The notes: a model not told the origin generated them from the sequence alone. A stretch of 39,621 bases of DNA from Bacilli bacterium (GCA_016296945.1 JAEDHQ010000013.1:1-39621); one strand, 5' to 3'. Counted from the stretch's first letter, positions 1-7,271 are shown. Translations and numbers: made by a program.

Positions 1-49
1 CTCGCACAAGAGACTTTCACTCTCTAGATATTAACCATGCCCGTCACAC
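1..49 (-). mobile_element. 5' end of a probable group II (class C) intron, cut by the window edge
   Basis: Read on the minus strand, position 49 starts with GTGTGACGGGC, which fits the GUGYG 5' end of group II introns. It continues into a small stem with the typical domain I GTGAAAGTC motif (AGAGAGTGAAAGTCTCT). The junction lies seven bases past the hairpin of the intrinsic terminator at 57-78. Class C group II introns are known to insert just downstream of terminator stem-loops. The rest of the intron and any reverse transcriptase would lie beyond position 1, so the call rests on the first 49 bases and their position. Confidence 0.55.
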
Positions 50-56
50 TTAAAAC

Positions 57-78
57 ACCCGTAGAAAATTCTACGGGT
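57..78 (-). terminator. Intrinsic terminator after the DUF4430 gene
   Basis: The perfect inverted repeat ACCCGTAG...CTACGGGT is followed on the minus strand by GTTTTAA. It lies 10 bases past the stop codon of the DUF4430 gene. On the plus strand it is followed by TTTATTTTTATTA, so it may work both ways. On the minus strand its T-tract is short and is interrupted at once by the putative intron. Confidence 0.75.
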
Positions 79-87
79 TTATTTTTA

Positions 88-483
88 TTAATATGGAATG
101 TATTCAGTAATTTGGAATGTTATTACAGTGCCATCTGTAAAGACGATATCAAGAATTCCTACCATACTCATTTCACCATCTACATAAATGCAAATATATT
201 GACTCCAATCAGATGGAGTATTAAAATCTTCAATTGACATAACCATACCATCAGTAACAACAAAGTTATCAAATTTTTTACCGATTAAATCAACTAACTT
301 ATCTCCTTCTTCAAAAACAATATCTTCCTTCTTAATAGTTTGTCCTTCCAAATCAGCATAAACAACAGTAATTGTTCCATCTCCTTTAGATGCAAAACCT
401 GTTGAAACGAAATAAATGCAAACGCCAAGAACTAAGACAGCAATAGCGCTAATAATTATGCGAATAAGTGTTTTCTTATTCAT
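88..483 (-). CDS. DUF4430 (transcobalamin-like) exported protein under a B12 riboswitch
   Basis: A protein of 131 residues starting at ATG 483; a TTG start at 489 in the same frame would add two residues. An N-terminal membrane segment or signal anchor (about residues 7-28) is followed by one small beta-rich domain. That domain matches the DUF4430 pattern: an opening GTITVVYADLEG strand, a middle SDWSQYICIYVDGE strand pair and a closing DGTVITFQIT strand. DUF4430 is the fold of the transcobalamin C-terminal domain and often occurs near cobalamin uptake genes. The cobalamin riboswitch just upstream agrees, so a role in B12 or corrinoid capture outside the membrane is inferred. No good ribosome site precedes either start. 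Confidence 0.75.
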   Translation of the reverse strand: MNKKTLIRIIISAIAVLVLGVCIYFVSTGFASKGDGTITVVYADLEGQTIKKEDIVFEEGDKLVDLIGKKFDNFVVTDGMVMSIEDFNTPSDWSQYICIYVDGEMSMVGILDIVFTDGTVITFQITEYIPY

Positions 484-564
484 AATCAAATTATATCATT
501 AATATAACACTATAGTCACCAGCTATAAAATTATAAAAAGATATTCTCTCCTTCTTTTAATTTA

Positions 565-710
565 TTAGGTAAGTCTCCTGACTTAGTTTCATCCTACTTT
601 CATTCCTTCTCAGTTTCCCAATGGATTAATGATTTCGTCAACATCACAGTTGCTGGGACAGTTCAAGATTTTACTTGATTCCTTTTTATGTTTATCTCTA
701 AACACCTAAC
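565..710 (-). ncRNA. Cobalamin (B12) riboswitch aptamer
   Basis: On the minus strand the B12 box AAGTCAGGAGACTTACCT (584-567) closes the aptamer. Upstream lie the conserved core GAACTGTCCCAGCAACTG (664-647), the TGACGAAA joint, CCATTGGGAAACTGAGAAGG, and the opening TTAGGTG near 709. These fall in the order and spacing of the Cobalamin RNA family. The aptamer precedes the DUF4430 gene on the same strand. A purine-rich AAGGAGAG (553-546) follows the B12 box, about 60 bases before the ATG. How the switch acts, on translation or termination, is not clear from the sequence. Confidence 0.93.
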
Positions 711-761
711 GAATATATTCTACTACAATTTTTTATTCTAAGCAATAAAAAAAGAAAAAAA

Positions 762-803
762 GACTAAAGTCTAAACACGATTACAAGTGTTTTTTCTTTA
801 GTC
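762..803 (-). terminator. Intrinsic terminator, duplicated copy
   Basis: Outer stem GACTAAAG/CTTTAGTC with an inner AACAC/GTGTT stem. On the minus strand it is followed by a run of T (760-754 are A on the plus strand). It is identical to the rubrerythrin terminator at 2123-2164 and probably now ends the fic transcript. Confidence 0.85.
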
Positions 804-813
804 ATTTATTTTT

Positions 814-947
814 CTAGTAATTTTCTTTTCTTACTTCGAAATAGCTTTGAGGATGAGCACAAACTTTACAAACCATCGGAGCTTTTTTACCAATTACCAG
901 ATGCCCACAGTTACGGCATTTCCACATTGTTTCGTTAGCTTTATCAA
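814..947 (-). pseudogene. Truncated duplicate of the rubrerythrin C-terminal rubredoxin domain
   Basis: About 40 codons read open in the rubrerythrin frame and end at TAG 814. They encode the rubredoxin-like zinc/iron knuckle with both cysteine pairs kept (CRNC and CKVC; the intact gene has CRNC and CPVC) and the same tail. There is no four-helix diiron domain and no ribosome site. The open frame runs back into the last codons of fic in another phase. It is a leftover of the duplication that flanks the fic unit. An independent mini-protein starting at the internal ATG is conceivable but unsupported. Confidence 0.85.
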
Positions 948-1798
948 TTTTCTTCTTCGTAATAGTAAGAATAATCTATACCATTCATAAAGATTTCACG
1001 GTCATCTATCTTATCAGTTAAGGCGTTATTAATAAGCACTAATATATCTTTGTAATCAATAACGCTTAATTTCATTGCTTCTAAATATTCTGTTTTATCA
1101 ATCTTACTCCAGTCAACGCATTTAGAAAGATTTTTCTTAAATATTAGGTCTAACCAAATTCTTGTTGCTCTTCCATTTCCTTCCATAAAAGGGTGAGCAA
1201 CATTCATTTCCACGTATTTTATAACGATTTCTTCAATGTTTGTTTCGGGCATTTTTTCAATAGTAGCCAAAGCTTCATCTAAGCATCTTGCACTTGCAAA
1301 TACAAAACCACCTTTTGAAATATTTTGTTTTCTAATTTGCCCCGCAAAATCATATAATCCACCGAAAAGATAGGCGTGAATTTGTTTCAAGCCATTTATT
1401 GTTCCTACTTCAATATCATTAATAAGTCCGCTTTCAAAAATTTCATATGCTTTCTTTTTACTTTGTTCATCAATAGATGTTCCCTTTGTTTTAACCCATC
1501 TTAAGAACACATCTGACTTTTTACCTGGAAGAATTGACACAAGTAAATTTAGCCCATCTTCATCAATAACATCTGTTAAATATCTCTTACCATCTTTAGC
1601 TTTTAATTTCAGTTGTTTGCAAATTGCAATCAACTGCGGATTTCTCCGTTTTATAGTTGCCCAGTATATTCTTGGAGAAGAACTTAGGGAAAGTGCTTCT
1701 ATTATATCAACAGCGCACATCCACCATCGTGAAGTTTCTTTATCCCAAATAGAACGAACTAAAACATTTTCAAAAAATCTAATCGATGTTTTAATCAT
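944..1798 (-). CDS. BRO-N/Fic fusion: class III-like Fic adenylyltransferase
   Basis: A protein of 284 residues, start ATG 1798 after GGGAGG. Residues 1-105 look like a BRO-N domain as in phage antirepressors. Residues 108-284 closely resemble the stand-alone Fic protein of Neisseria meningitidis, judged from memory. The active-site motif HPFMEGNGRATR is at 202-213, with catalytic His202. A C-terminal helix carries S277-Y-Y-Y-E281, the class III self-inhibition motif SxxxE. Such enzymes transfer AMP from ATP to hydroxyl side chains; DNA gyrase B is a known target of the Neisseria enzyme. The target here is unknown. The stop codon falls exactly where the rubrerythrin repeat begins. The gene follows a broken XRE gene with a strong promoter. 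Confidence 0.88.
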   Translation of the reverse strand: MIKTSIRFFENVLVRSIWDKETSRWWMCAVDIIEALSLSSSPRIYWATIKRRNPQLIAICKQLKLKAKDGKRYLTDVIDEDGLNLLVSILPGKKSDVFLRWVKTKGTSIDEQSKKKAYEIFESGLINDIEVGTINGLKQIHAYLFGGLYDFAGQIRKQNISKGGFVFASARCLDEALATIEKMPETNIEEIVIKYVEMNVAHPFMEGNGRATRIWLDLIFKKNLSKCVDWSKIDKTEYLEAMKLSVIDYKDILVLINNALTDKIDDREIFMNGIDYSYYYEEEN

Positions 1799-1988
1799 CT
1801 TTGTCCTCCCTTGTTGTTATTTACAATTTCTAATATATCGTCTAAACCACATTCAAGGGCATTAATATTTAGTAGAATATCCAGGTGTACTGCCTCATTA
1901 CTCCCCCTGTTTTGCCATTGCAATTGTAGTAATTCCTACTTTCAAGTGTAGATTTTCTTTACACATTTTTTTTCTTACTAATAGTCAT
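1795..1988 (-). pseudogene. Broken XRE-family (Cro/C1-type) repressor upstream of fic
   Basis: Starting at ATG 1988 behind GGAG, three short frames read in order like one small HTH repressor. The first is an MTIS start. The second is a middle part ending TTIAMAKQGE. The third is a tail, VHLDILLNINALECGLDDIL, typical of the last helices of XRE proteins of about 70 residues. At least two frameshifts and a missing piece after MTIS separate them. The last frame ends at TGA 1795, overlapping the fic ATG, so the pair was probably a translationally coupled repressor-fic operon. The family call rests on recognising the tail pattern and is not certain. Confidence 0.6.
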
Positions 1989-2023
1989 TTCTATCTCCAA
2001 AAATGTTATTTATTAGATGTTTT

Positions 2024-2052
2024 ATTATATCATACACAATAAATATTATCAA
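2024..2052 (-). promoter_or_regulatory. Sigma-A promoter of the XRE-fic unit
   Basis: On the minus strand TTGATA (2052-2047), a 17-base spacer and a perfect TATAAT (2029-2024). It lies about 36 bases before the ATG of the broken XRE gene. Just upstream, AATCTC...GGAGATT (2057-2077) forms an imperfect inverted repeat that could have been the repressor site. Confidence 0.75.
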
Positions 2053-2115
2053 GATAATCTCCAATATTTAGAGATTGCATAACTGTGTATATAATATTTA
2101 AGATTCTAATAAATA

Positions 2116-2308
2116 AAAAAAAGACTAAAGTCTAAACACGATTACAAGTGTTTTTTCTTTAGTCATTTATTTTTCTAGTAATTTTCTTTTCTTACTTCGA
2201 AATAGCTTTGAGGATGAGCACAAACTGGACAAACCATCGGAGCTTTTTTACCAATTACTAGATGTCCACAGTTACGGCATTCCCACATTGTTTCTTCAGC
2301 TTTTTCAA
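2116..2308. repeat. Direct repeat copy 2 (native rubrerythrin 3' end)
   Basis: The parent copy of the duplication at 755-947, containing the last ~45 codons of the intact rubrerythrin gene and its terminator. Confidence 0.92.
2123..2164 (-). terminator. Intrinsic terminator of rubrerythrin
   Basis: GACTAAAG/CTTTAGTC outer stem with an inner AACAC/GTGTT stem, followed on the minus strand by TTTTTTTT. It lies 11 bases past the rubrerythrin stop. Confidence 0.88.
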
Positions 2309-2708
2309 ATACTGCTTTCATATCAACATTATTTAATAGCTTACGATATCTTTCTTCATGAGCTTTTTCAATTTTTGCAACTTCTTTGAATTGATATGCT
2401 AATTTTGTAAATCCTTCTTCTTCAGCAACTTTTGCAAATTCTGCATACATATCAGTCCATTCATAATTTTCACCTTCAGCTGCTGCTAATAAATTTTCAG
2501 CAGTAGATCCAATACCATTTAATGCTTTAAACCACATTTTTGCATGTTCTTTTTCATTATTTGCTGTTGCTTCAAAAATAGCAGCGATTTGTTCATAACC
2601 TTCTTTTTTTGCAACACTTGCGAAATAAGTATACTTATTTCTTGCTTGAGATTCACCAGCAAAAGCTGTCATTAAATTTTGTTCTGTTCTTGAACCTTTT
2701 AATTCCAT
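2175..2708 (-). CDS. rbr: Rubrerythrin
   Basis: A protein of 177 residues, start ATG 2708 after AGGAGG. Residues 1-135 are the ferritin-like four-helix bundle. It carries the AGESQARNKY helix (E19) and two ExxH motifs (E52-H55 and E114-H117) that bind the diiron site. Residues 140-177 are a rubredoxin-like Fe(SCys)4 domain with cysteines 144, 147, 160 and 163. Rubrerythrins reduce hydrogen peroxide in the cytoplasm of anaerobes, with electrons passing from the rubredoxin domain. This fits an anaerobic or air-sensitive host. It lies 42 bases after rsmI, so it may be the last gene of that operon or have a promoter of its own. Its 3' end is duplicated at 755-947. Confidence 0.97.
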   Translation of the reverse strand: MELKGSRTEQNLMTAFAGESQARNKYTYFASVAKKEGYEQIAAIFEATANNEKEHAKMWFKALNGIGSTAENLLAAAEGENYEWTDMYAEFAKVAEEEGFTKLAYQFKEVAKIEKAHEERYRKLLNNVDMKAVFEKAEETMWECRNCGHLVIGKKAPMVCPVCAHPQSYFEVRKENY

Positions 2709-2750
2709 ATTATATTCCTCCTATATTTATATATCATTAACAATTACAAT

Positions 2751-3569
2751 TTATTTTTGTAATTGTTTATAGATAACACTTTTAGAAATTTTACGATCCT
2801 TAGCAACTTTTTTCATAGCATCCATCGAAGCTATGTTTTGTTGCAAATAATATTCATAATGTTCTTCAACACTTAAATTATTCAATTCAAGAGCAATACT
2901 TTTACTTTTTGCCCCTTCACAAATAATTACCATTTCTCCTTTTAAATCTAGATCATAATTATCACAATCTTCTAAATTAAAACGAAGATATTCTTCATAT
3001 TTTTTTGTCAACTCCCGAGCAATACAAACATTACGATTTTTAAATACTTCTTTCATCGTATATATTGTTTCTTTTATTCGATGTGGAGATTCATAAAAAA
3101 TCATTGTTTTATCATAATCAATTAATTCTTCTAATTCTTTAATCTTTTGTGATTTTGTATGGCTTAGAAAACCATGAAAATAAAACTTATCACATGGTAG
3201 TCCCGATGTTACTAAAGCTGTTAATGAAGCTGTTGCTCCTGGTAATGTAGTAACATCAAACCCATTTTCAATCGCCTTTTTACAAACCAAGTAACCAGGA
3301 TCGCTGATTCCAGGGTAACCAGCATCACTTACTAAAGCAATTACTTTACCTTCTTTTAATAAATCAATGATTTCATCAACACGTTTGTCTTCATTAAAAA
3401 TATGATAACTTTTGAGTGGTGTTGTAATATTATAATGTGCTAATAAGACTTTTGTATTTCTTGTATCTTCACAAAAAATAATATCTACTTCATTTAATAC
3501 TTTAACACTTCTGAATGTCATATCATCAATGTTCCCAATTGGTGTAGGAACAAGATATAATGAAATCAT
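2751..3569 (-). CDS. rsmI: 16S rRNA (cytidine1402-2'-O)-methyltransferase
   Basis: A protein of 272 residues of the SAM-dependent tetrapyrrole-methylase fold. The N-terminal LVPTPIGNIDDMTFR and FCEDTRNT motifs are diagnostic for RsmI. Further signs are the SDAGYPGISDPG loop and the GATASLTALV glycine-rich strand. It methylates the 2'-O of C1402 in the decoding centre of 16S rRNA. It overlaps the upstream TerB-like gene by 4 bases, and its place after the trmN6 (yabB) region matches yabC in Bacillus subtilis. Confidence 0.96.
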   Translation of the reverse strand: MISLYLVPTPIGNIDDMTFRSVKVLNEVDIIFCEDTRNTKVLLAHYNITTPLKSYHIFNEDKRVDEIIDLLKEGKVIALVSDAGYPGISDPGYLVCKKAIENGFDVTTLPGATASLTALVTSGLPCDKFYFHGFLSHTKSQKIKELEELIDYDKTMIFYESPHRIKETIYTMKEVFKNRNVCIARELTKKYEEYLRFNLEDCDNYDLDLKGEMVIICEGAKSKSIALELNNLSVEEHYEYYLQQNIASMDAMKKVAKDRKISKSVIYKQLQK

Positions 3570-3970
3570 TCGATTACTAACCTCTTAATCTTTTCTTTTA
3601 AATCTCTTTCTGCGCAACACGCTTTAAATAACTCAGCTTTTTTACGATTTGTAATTCCAAACTCATGTATGATTTCTTCTAAAATTAAATGTTCTTCTAC
3701 AGTATAAAACTCATCAGATAAAGTAGTCCATAAAATATTGTAATAGACAACATTTTTAATTGCTTTTGATTTATTTGAAAAATATTCAATTAATTTTTCA
3801 GTAGTTTGGTTACTCTTCTTGTAACGATTAATATCTTCGCCCATTTCAGATTTAAACATTTCAAATACAATCTTATCATAATCAGTAGCAGGTCCATCAG
3901 CATTGATTACTTTTGAAAGCAAATCAAGAAAATAATACTTTTCTTCTTTTGATAATTGGTTTAATAACAT
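3566..3970 (-). CDS. TerB-like small helical protein
   Basis: A protein of 134 residues, start ATG 3970 after AAGGAGG. It appears all-helical, with no signal or membrane segment. The opening LSKEEKYYFLDLLSKVINADG and a mid-protein acidic turn resemble the TerB/DjlA-type domain (family resemblance only, not a firm assignment). Its stop overlaps the rsmI start by 4 bases, so the two are translated together. It sits where B. subtilis has yazA (a GIY-YIG protein), but it has no GIY-YIG motif. Its function is unknown. Confidence 0.8.
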   Translation of the reverse strand: MLLNQLSKEEKYYFLDLLSKVINADGPATDYDKIVFEMFKSEMGEDINRYKKSNQTTEKLIEYFSNKSKAIKNVVYYNILWTTLSDEFYTVEEHLILEEIIHEFGITNRKKAELFKACCAERDLKEKIKRLVIE

Positions 3971-4010
3971 AATTACCTCCTTATTATTTTATAAATTAAT
4001 AAATCTATTA

Positions 4011-4772
4011 TTAATTATTTTTTGAAAAATTAAATATCTTTAATACCTGTTCAGTATATTGATTACCATCATATACATAAATTGGTTCTAAAAACTTAAT
4101 ATCACTAGCTTTGTTTTTCCTTGCTTCAACTAAAAACATCATTGCTTCTTTAGTTGTTTTTGGATATATCAATTGGACCTTTTTAATTCCAAAATGATTA
4201 TCTTCTAAACATCTAAATATTTCACTCATCCGACTAACACGATGTACCATATAAAACCTTCCACCATCAATTAATAATCTTTTTGCTTCGATAATGATAT
4301 CTTCTAATGATGCTTTAACTTCATGACGAGCAATCGTCAGATAATCATTTTTATTAATCAATGAATTCTCTTGGTATTTAAAATATGGTGGATTTGAGGA
4401 AACAACATCAAAAGAATTAGGGCCTAATTCTTGATAAACATTTTTCAAATCACGGTTTAAAATCTTTATTTGTTCATCAAAACCATTAAGTTCGACACTT
4501 CGTTTTGCAAGATCATAGACATCTTCTTGAATCTCAACTCCATAAATCAAAGCTTTTGTTTTTAAGGTCAAAAACAAAGGAATTGGTGCATTACCTGTTC
4601 CTAAATCAATAATTCTTTTTGCGTTAGTTACATCGATAAAATTAGCTAGTAGCATTGAGTCTAAAGAGAAACTAAACATTTCATCACGTTGAATTATTTT
4701 GATTCTTTCATAGCCTAATAATTCATGAATGTTTTCATTTTCTTTTATATTTTTATTCATCTTTAATATCAT
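4011..4772 (-). CDS. tRNA1(Val) A37 N6-methyltransferase family protein (YabB-like)
   Basis: A protein of 253 residues with a Rossmann-type SAM-binding core: motif I is IDLGTGNAPIPLFL and the catalytic motif NPPYF marks an adenine N6-methyltransferase. The TrmN6/YabB family modifies A37 of tRNA1(Val) in E. coli; the substrate in Bacillota is less certain. It overlaps the end of ricT by 20 bases. A second in-frame ATG at 4760 could be the true start; neither has a clear ribosome site. The position between ricT and rsmI matches yabB in B. subtilis. Confidence 0.92.
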   Translation of the reverse strand: MILKMNKNIKENENIHELLGYERIKIIQRDEMFSFSLDSMLLANFIDVTNAKRIIDLGTGNAPIPLFLTLKTKALIYGVEIQEDVYDLAKRSVELNGFDEQIKILNRDLKNVYQELGPNSFDVVSSNPPYFKYQENSLINKNDYLTIARHEVKASLEDIIIEAKRLLIDGGRFYMVHRVSRMSEIFRCLEDNHFGIKKVQLIYPKTTKEAMMFLVEARKNKASDIKFLEPIYVYDGNQYTEQVLKIFNFSKNN

Positions 4773-5610
4773 CAGTTAAATCTTCAGCAGTAACTTTTTC
4801 ACGATGTGATTTTACTTTCACTAAATCTTTAGCATCCCACTCTTCGATATTTTCATCTTTATCAATTGTTTTGATTCTTTCACGCAAGATATCAGCACTA
4901 ACAACTTTACATCCTTTGCATTTAGGAGTATTAACGATATCTCCTGTTAGAGGGATACGTGCTCTGATTTCTTCATATAATTCATTTTCATAACCGATAC
5001 AACACATTAATTTTCCACATAAGCCGGCAATTTTTGAAGCATTTAAACTCATATTTTGATCTTTTGCCATTTTCATTGTAACTAAATCAAATTCTCTTAA
5101 ATGTGCTTTGCAACAAACTTCGCGTCCACATAGACCAATACCACCTATTATTTTTGTTCCTTCACGAGGACCAACTTGACGAAGTTCAATGCGTACTTTG
5201 AATTCTGCAGCTAAATCTTTTAATAACTCACGAAAATCCACTCTACCATCAGCATTATAATAAATTATAATCTTTTGACGATCAAGAGTATATTCACAAG
5301 CAAGTAATTTCATATCTAATTTGTTCTTAGCAATAATTTTTGCACAAGTAACTAAATCTTTTTCCGCTTTTTCTTGATTATATTTATAACTCTTTAAATC
5401 GTATTTATTAGCAATTCTCACCACAGGTTTAAGTTCATGTTCTAGGATACTATCATCAACAATTCGAGTCTCAACTGCAACTGTTCCTAACTCAACGCCT
5501 CTAATTGTTTCTACAACTACTTTATCACCTTTTTTTAATTTAAATGGATCTGGACTAAACCAATATATTTTCCCTACTTCTTTAAATTCAATTCCAACAA
5601 TTTTTGCCAT
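4753..5610 (-). CDS. ricT: RicT (YaaT), PSP1-domain protein of the RNase Y-associated complex
   Basis: A protein of 285 residues from ATG 5610; a GTG at 5622 is in frame, but GAGG sits just before the ATG. The N-terminal part (VVVETIRGVELGTV) is the PSP1 core. The middle carries the cysteine groups CGREVCC and CGKLMCC and the later KCKGCK, which in B. subtilis help bind [4Fe-4S] clusters with YlbF and YmcA. The complex steers RNase Y mRNA processing and development. The ATG comes one base after the holB stop, so the two are coupled. The same order holB-yaaT occurs in B. subtilis. Confidence 0.95.
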   Translation of the reverse strand: MAKIVGIEFKEVGKIYWFSPDPFKLKKGDKVVVETIRGVELGTVAVETRIVDDSILEHELKPVVRIANKYDLKSYKYNQEKAEKDLVTCAKIIAKNKLDMKLLACEYTLDRQKIIIYYNADGRVDFRELLKDLAAEFKVRIELRQVGPREGTKIIGGIGLCGREVCCKAHLREFDLVTMKMAKDQNMSLNASKIAGLCGKLMCCIGYENELYEEIRARIPLTGDIVNTPKCKGCKVVSADILRERIKTIDKDENIEEWDAKDLVKVKSHREKVTAEDLTDDIKDE

Positions 5611-5611
5611 C

Positions 5612-6619
5612 TTACACCTCACAACGGATTAACATATCCATGTACATTAATTCTAAATTAACATTATAATTTAATCTCTCTTTATATTCTAACATAACCT
5701 CAACTTGTTTGAAAGTATCGTTATAGTTTATTTGATGAAGATCAAAACCATATTGATTCATATCTTCTATAGTTTCTTGAAAAATCATTTCATCAGTTTT
5801 CCCTAAAATATAATACATTCGATCATTAGTGATTGTAATTAAGAGATTTAAAAAAATCTGATGATAAATTTTATCCGTTAATCCTAATAAGAACTTACCT
5901 TCTTCTTGCATCACTAATAATGGATTTGTTTCGTCAAAGAAAGATTGATTAATCTTTTTAACTAAAGTAATAATACTTTTAATTGTTTCACTTTTTGAAA
6001 ACTCAATTCCTTCTAAAGAATTATTTGTTAATGTACAAATAATTCTTGCGGTTTCTTCATCTATTCCCTTGCTTAAATATATATTTTTTAATGTTTCCTT
6101 ATCAATCTTTTCAAAAGTGACAATTTGACTTCGTGATTTAATTGTATTTAGAACACTACTTAAATTCTCTGTTAATAAAATACCATAACAACCATCAGGC
6201 ATTTCTTCTAAAAATTTCAAAAGAGAATTTGCAGCTGATATTGTTGCTTTATCTATATCACTGATAATAAAGACTCTTGTTCCCACTTCAACATTTGACA
6301 ACATAAATTCTTTTTCTAATTGTTCAAGTTGTTCTTTCTTAATTGTAGCATTAGCACTACTAAGTTCATTTTTTGTTGGTTCGACAACAAATAAGCGCGG
6401 ATGGACATTTTCTTCTAAACGACGACAATCTAAACATTTACCACAGCCACTTTTATTTTCACATAATAGTAATGAAGCTAAATACATGGCAGCTTGATAT
6501 TTAGGTGTTCCTTTAACACCATCAAATAAATATACTTGGGCAACACGATTTTTTTTCAAACTATTATTGATTAATTTTACGACTTTAGGTTGTGTCTTAA
6601 AAAGAAAATTAAAATCCAT
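5612..6619 (-). CDS. holB: DNA polymerase III delta' subunit
   Basis: A protein of 335 residues. The N-terminal clamp-loader AAA+ domain carries the four-cysteine zinc module CENKSGCGKCLDC. The usual Walker A is degenerate (FDGVKGTPKY), as expected for delta', which does not hydrolyse ATP. The KFLEEMPDGCYGILLTEN segment and the arginine-containing IKSRSQIV (SRC-like) sensor loop also fit. It works in the clamp loader that places the beta ring on DNA. It lies nine bases after tmk and directly before ricT, as in B. subtilis. Confidence 0.95.
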   Translation of the reverse strand: MDFNFLFKTQPKVVKLINNSLKKNRVAQVYLFDGVKGTPKYQAAMYLASLLLCENKSGCGKCLDCRRLEENVHPRLFVVEPTKNELSSANATIKKEQLEQLEKEFMLSNVEVGTRVFIISDIDKATISAANSLLKFLEEMPDGCYGILLTENLSSVLNTIKSRSQIVTFEKIDKETLKNIYLSKGIDEETARIICTLTNNSLEGIEFSKSETIKSIITLVKKINQSFFDETNPLLVMQEEGKFLLGLTDKIYHQIFLNLLITITNDRMYYILGKTDEMIFQETIEDMNQYGFDLHQINYNDTFKQVEVMLEYKERLNYNVNLELMYMDMLIRCEV

Positions 6620-6628
6620 AAATATTTA

Positions 6629-7249
6629 TTATAACCTTTCAAATATTACTTTCTTAACTCTTTCGTATACTTCATCAGGTGTTCCCACACCATCAATAGT
6701 GACAATGCGATCTGAATACTTTTTTGCAATTTCTAAATATCCTTCTCTGACTTTTGAATGGAAAGATACTTTTTCTAAATCAAGACGATTAACATCACGA
6801 TTATTACTTGTAATACGCTCTAATCCCACTTCAACAGGAATATCGATATATATTGTTAATTCTGGTAAGAAACCAGATGTTGCATACATATTAATAGCAT
6901 AGACTTCATCAATACCTAAACCGCGTGCATATCCTTGATAAGCAAGTGATGAATCTAGGTAGCGATCACAAAGAACAATGGCACCATCATTTAATGCTGG
7001 TTTTACAATTTCTTCTAAATGTTGACGACGACTAGCAGCATATAATAAAGCTTCTGTCATATAATCCATCTTCGTATTTTCTACATTTAAGATAACATTT
7101 CTAATTTGTTCAGAAATTTTACTTCCACCAGGTTCACGAGTTGCAAAAAATTTAATATTCTTTTCTTTAAATTCAGCACATAGTTTTTTTAAAATTGTTG
7201 TTTTGCCGCTTCCCTCGCAGCCTTCTATTGTAATAAATCTTGCTTTCAT
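6629..7249 (-). CDS. tmk: Thymidylate kinase
   Basis: A protein of 206 residues from ATG 7249, preceded by AGGTGAG; a GTG at 7258 is in frame but lies inside the ribosome site. The P-loop GCEGSGKTT, the REPGG loop and the DRYLDSSLAYQG segment are typical. The enzyme phosphorylates dTMP to dTDP for DNA synthesis. It is the first gene of the run tmk-holB-ricT-trmN6-terB-rsmI. Its promoter faces that of the ABC importer genes on the plus strand. Confidence 0.97.
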   Translation of the reverse strand: MKARFITIEGCEGSGKTTILKKLCAEFKEKNIKFFATREPGGSKISEQIRNVILNVENTKMDYMTEALLYAASRRQHLEEIVKPALNDGAIVLCDRYLDSSLAYQGYARGLGIDEVYAINMYATSGFLPELTIYIDIPVEVGLERITSNNRDVNRLDLEKVSFHSKVREGYLEIAKKYSDRIVTIDGVGTPDEVYERVKKVIFERL

Positions 7250-7265
7250 ATCTCTCACCTTATTT

Positions 7266-7271
7266 ATTATA
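7266..7271 (-). promoter_or_regulatory. Probable -10 box (TG-extended) of the tmk operon
   Basis: On the minus strand TGATATAAT (TG-extended TATAAT) lies about 17 bases before the tmk ATG. No good TTGACA-like -35 is visible; a weak TTTATT stands 17 bases upstream. Confidence 0.5.

Larger units (their letters stand above)
755..947. repeat. Direct repeat copy 1 of the rubrerythrin 3' end and terminator
   Basis: This segment repeats 2116-2308 in the same orientation with a constant offset of 1361 bases. I count about 8 mismatches in 193 bases. Roughly the first 110 bases (terminator and end of coding) are identical and all mismatches lie toward the inner (fic) side. The two copies bracket the fic/XRE unit. 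Confidence 0.92.

Noticed and set aside
38..49. The string GCCCGTCACAC resembles the conserved 3' region of 16S rRNA.
   Set aside because: No other rRNA sequence surrounds it. On the other strand it fits a group II intron start next to a terminator hairpin.
944..1988. A prophage, suggested by the BRO-N domain and XRE remnant.
   Set aside because: There is no integrase, terminase or structural gene nearby. The unit is only about 1.2 kb between the repeats.
6567..6902. Open frame on the plus strand opposite tmk and holB (111 codons).
   Set aside because: It lies fully antisense to two well-identified genes, has no ribosome site and has a composition typical of a shadow frame. The same holds for other antisense frames, for example at 9081, 11335 and 30837.
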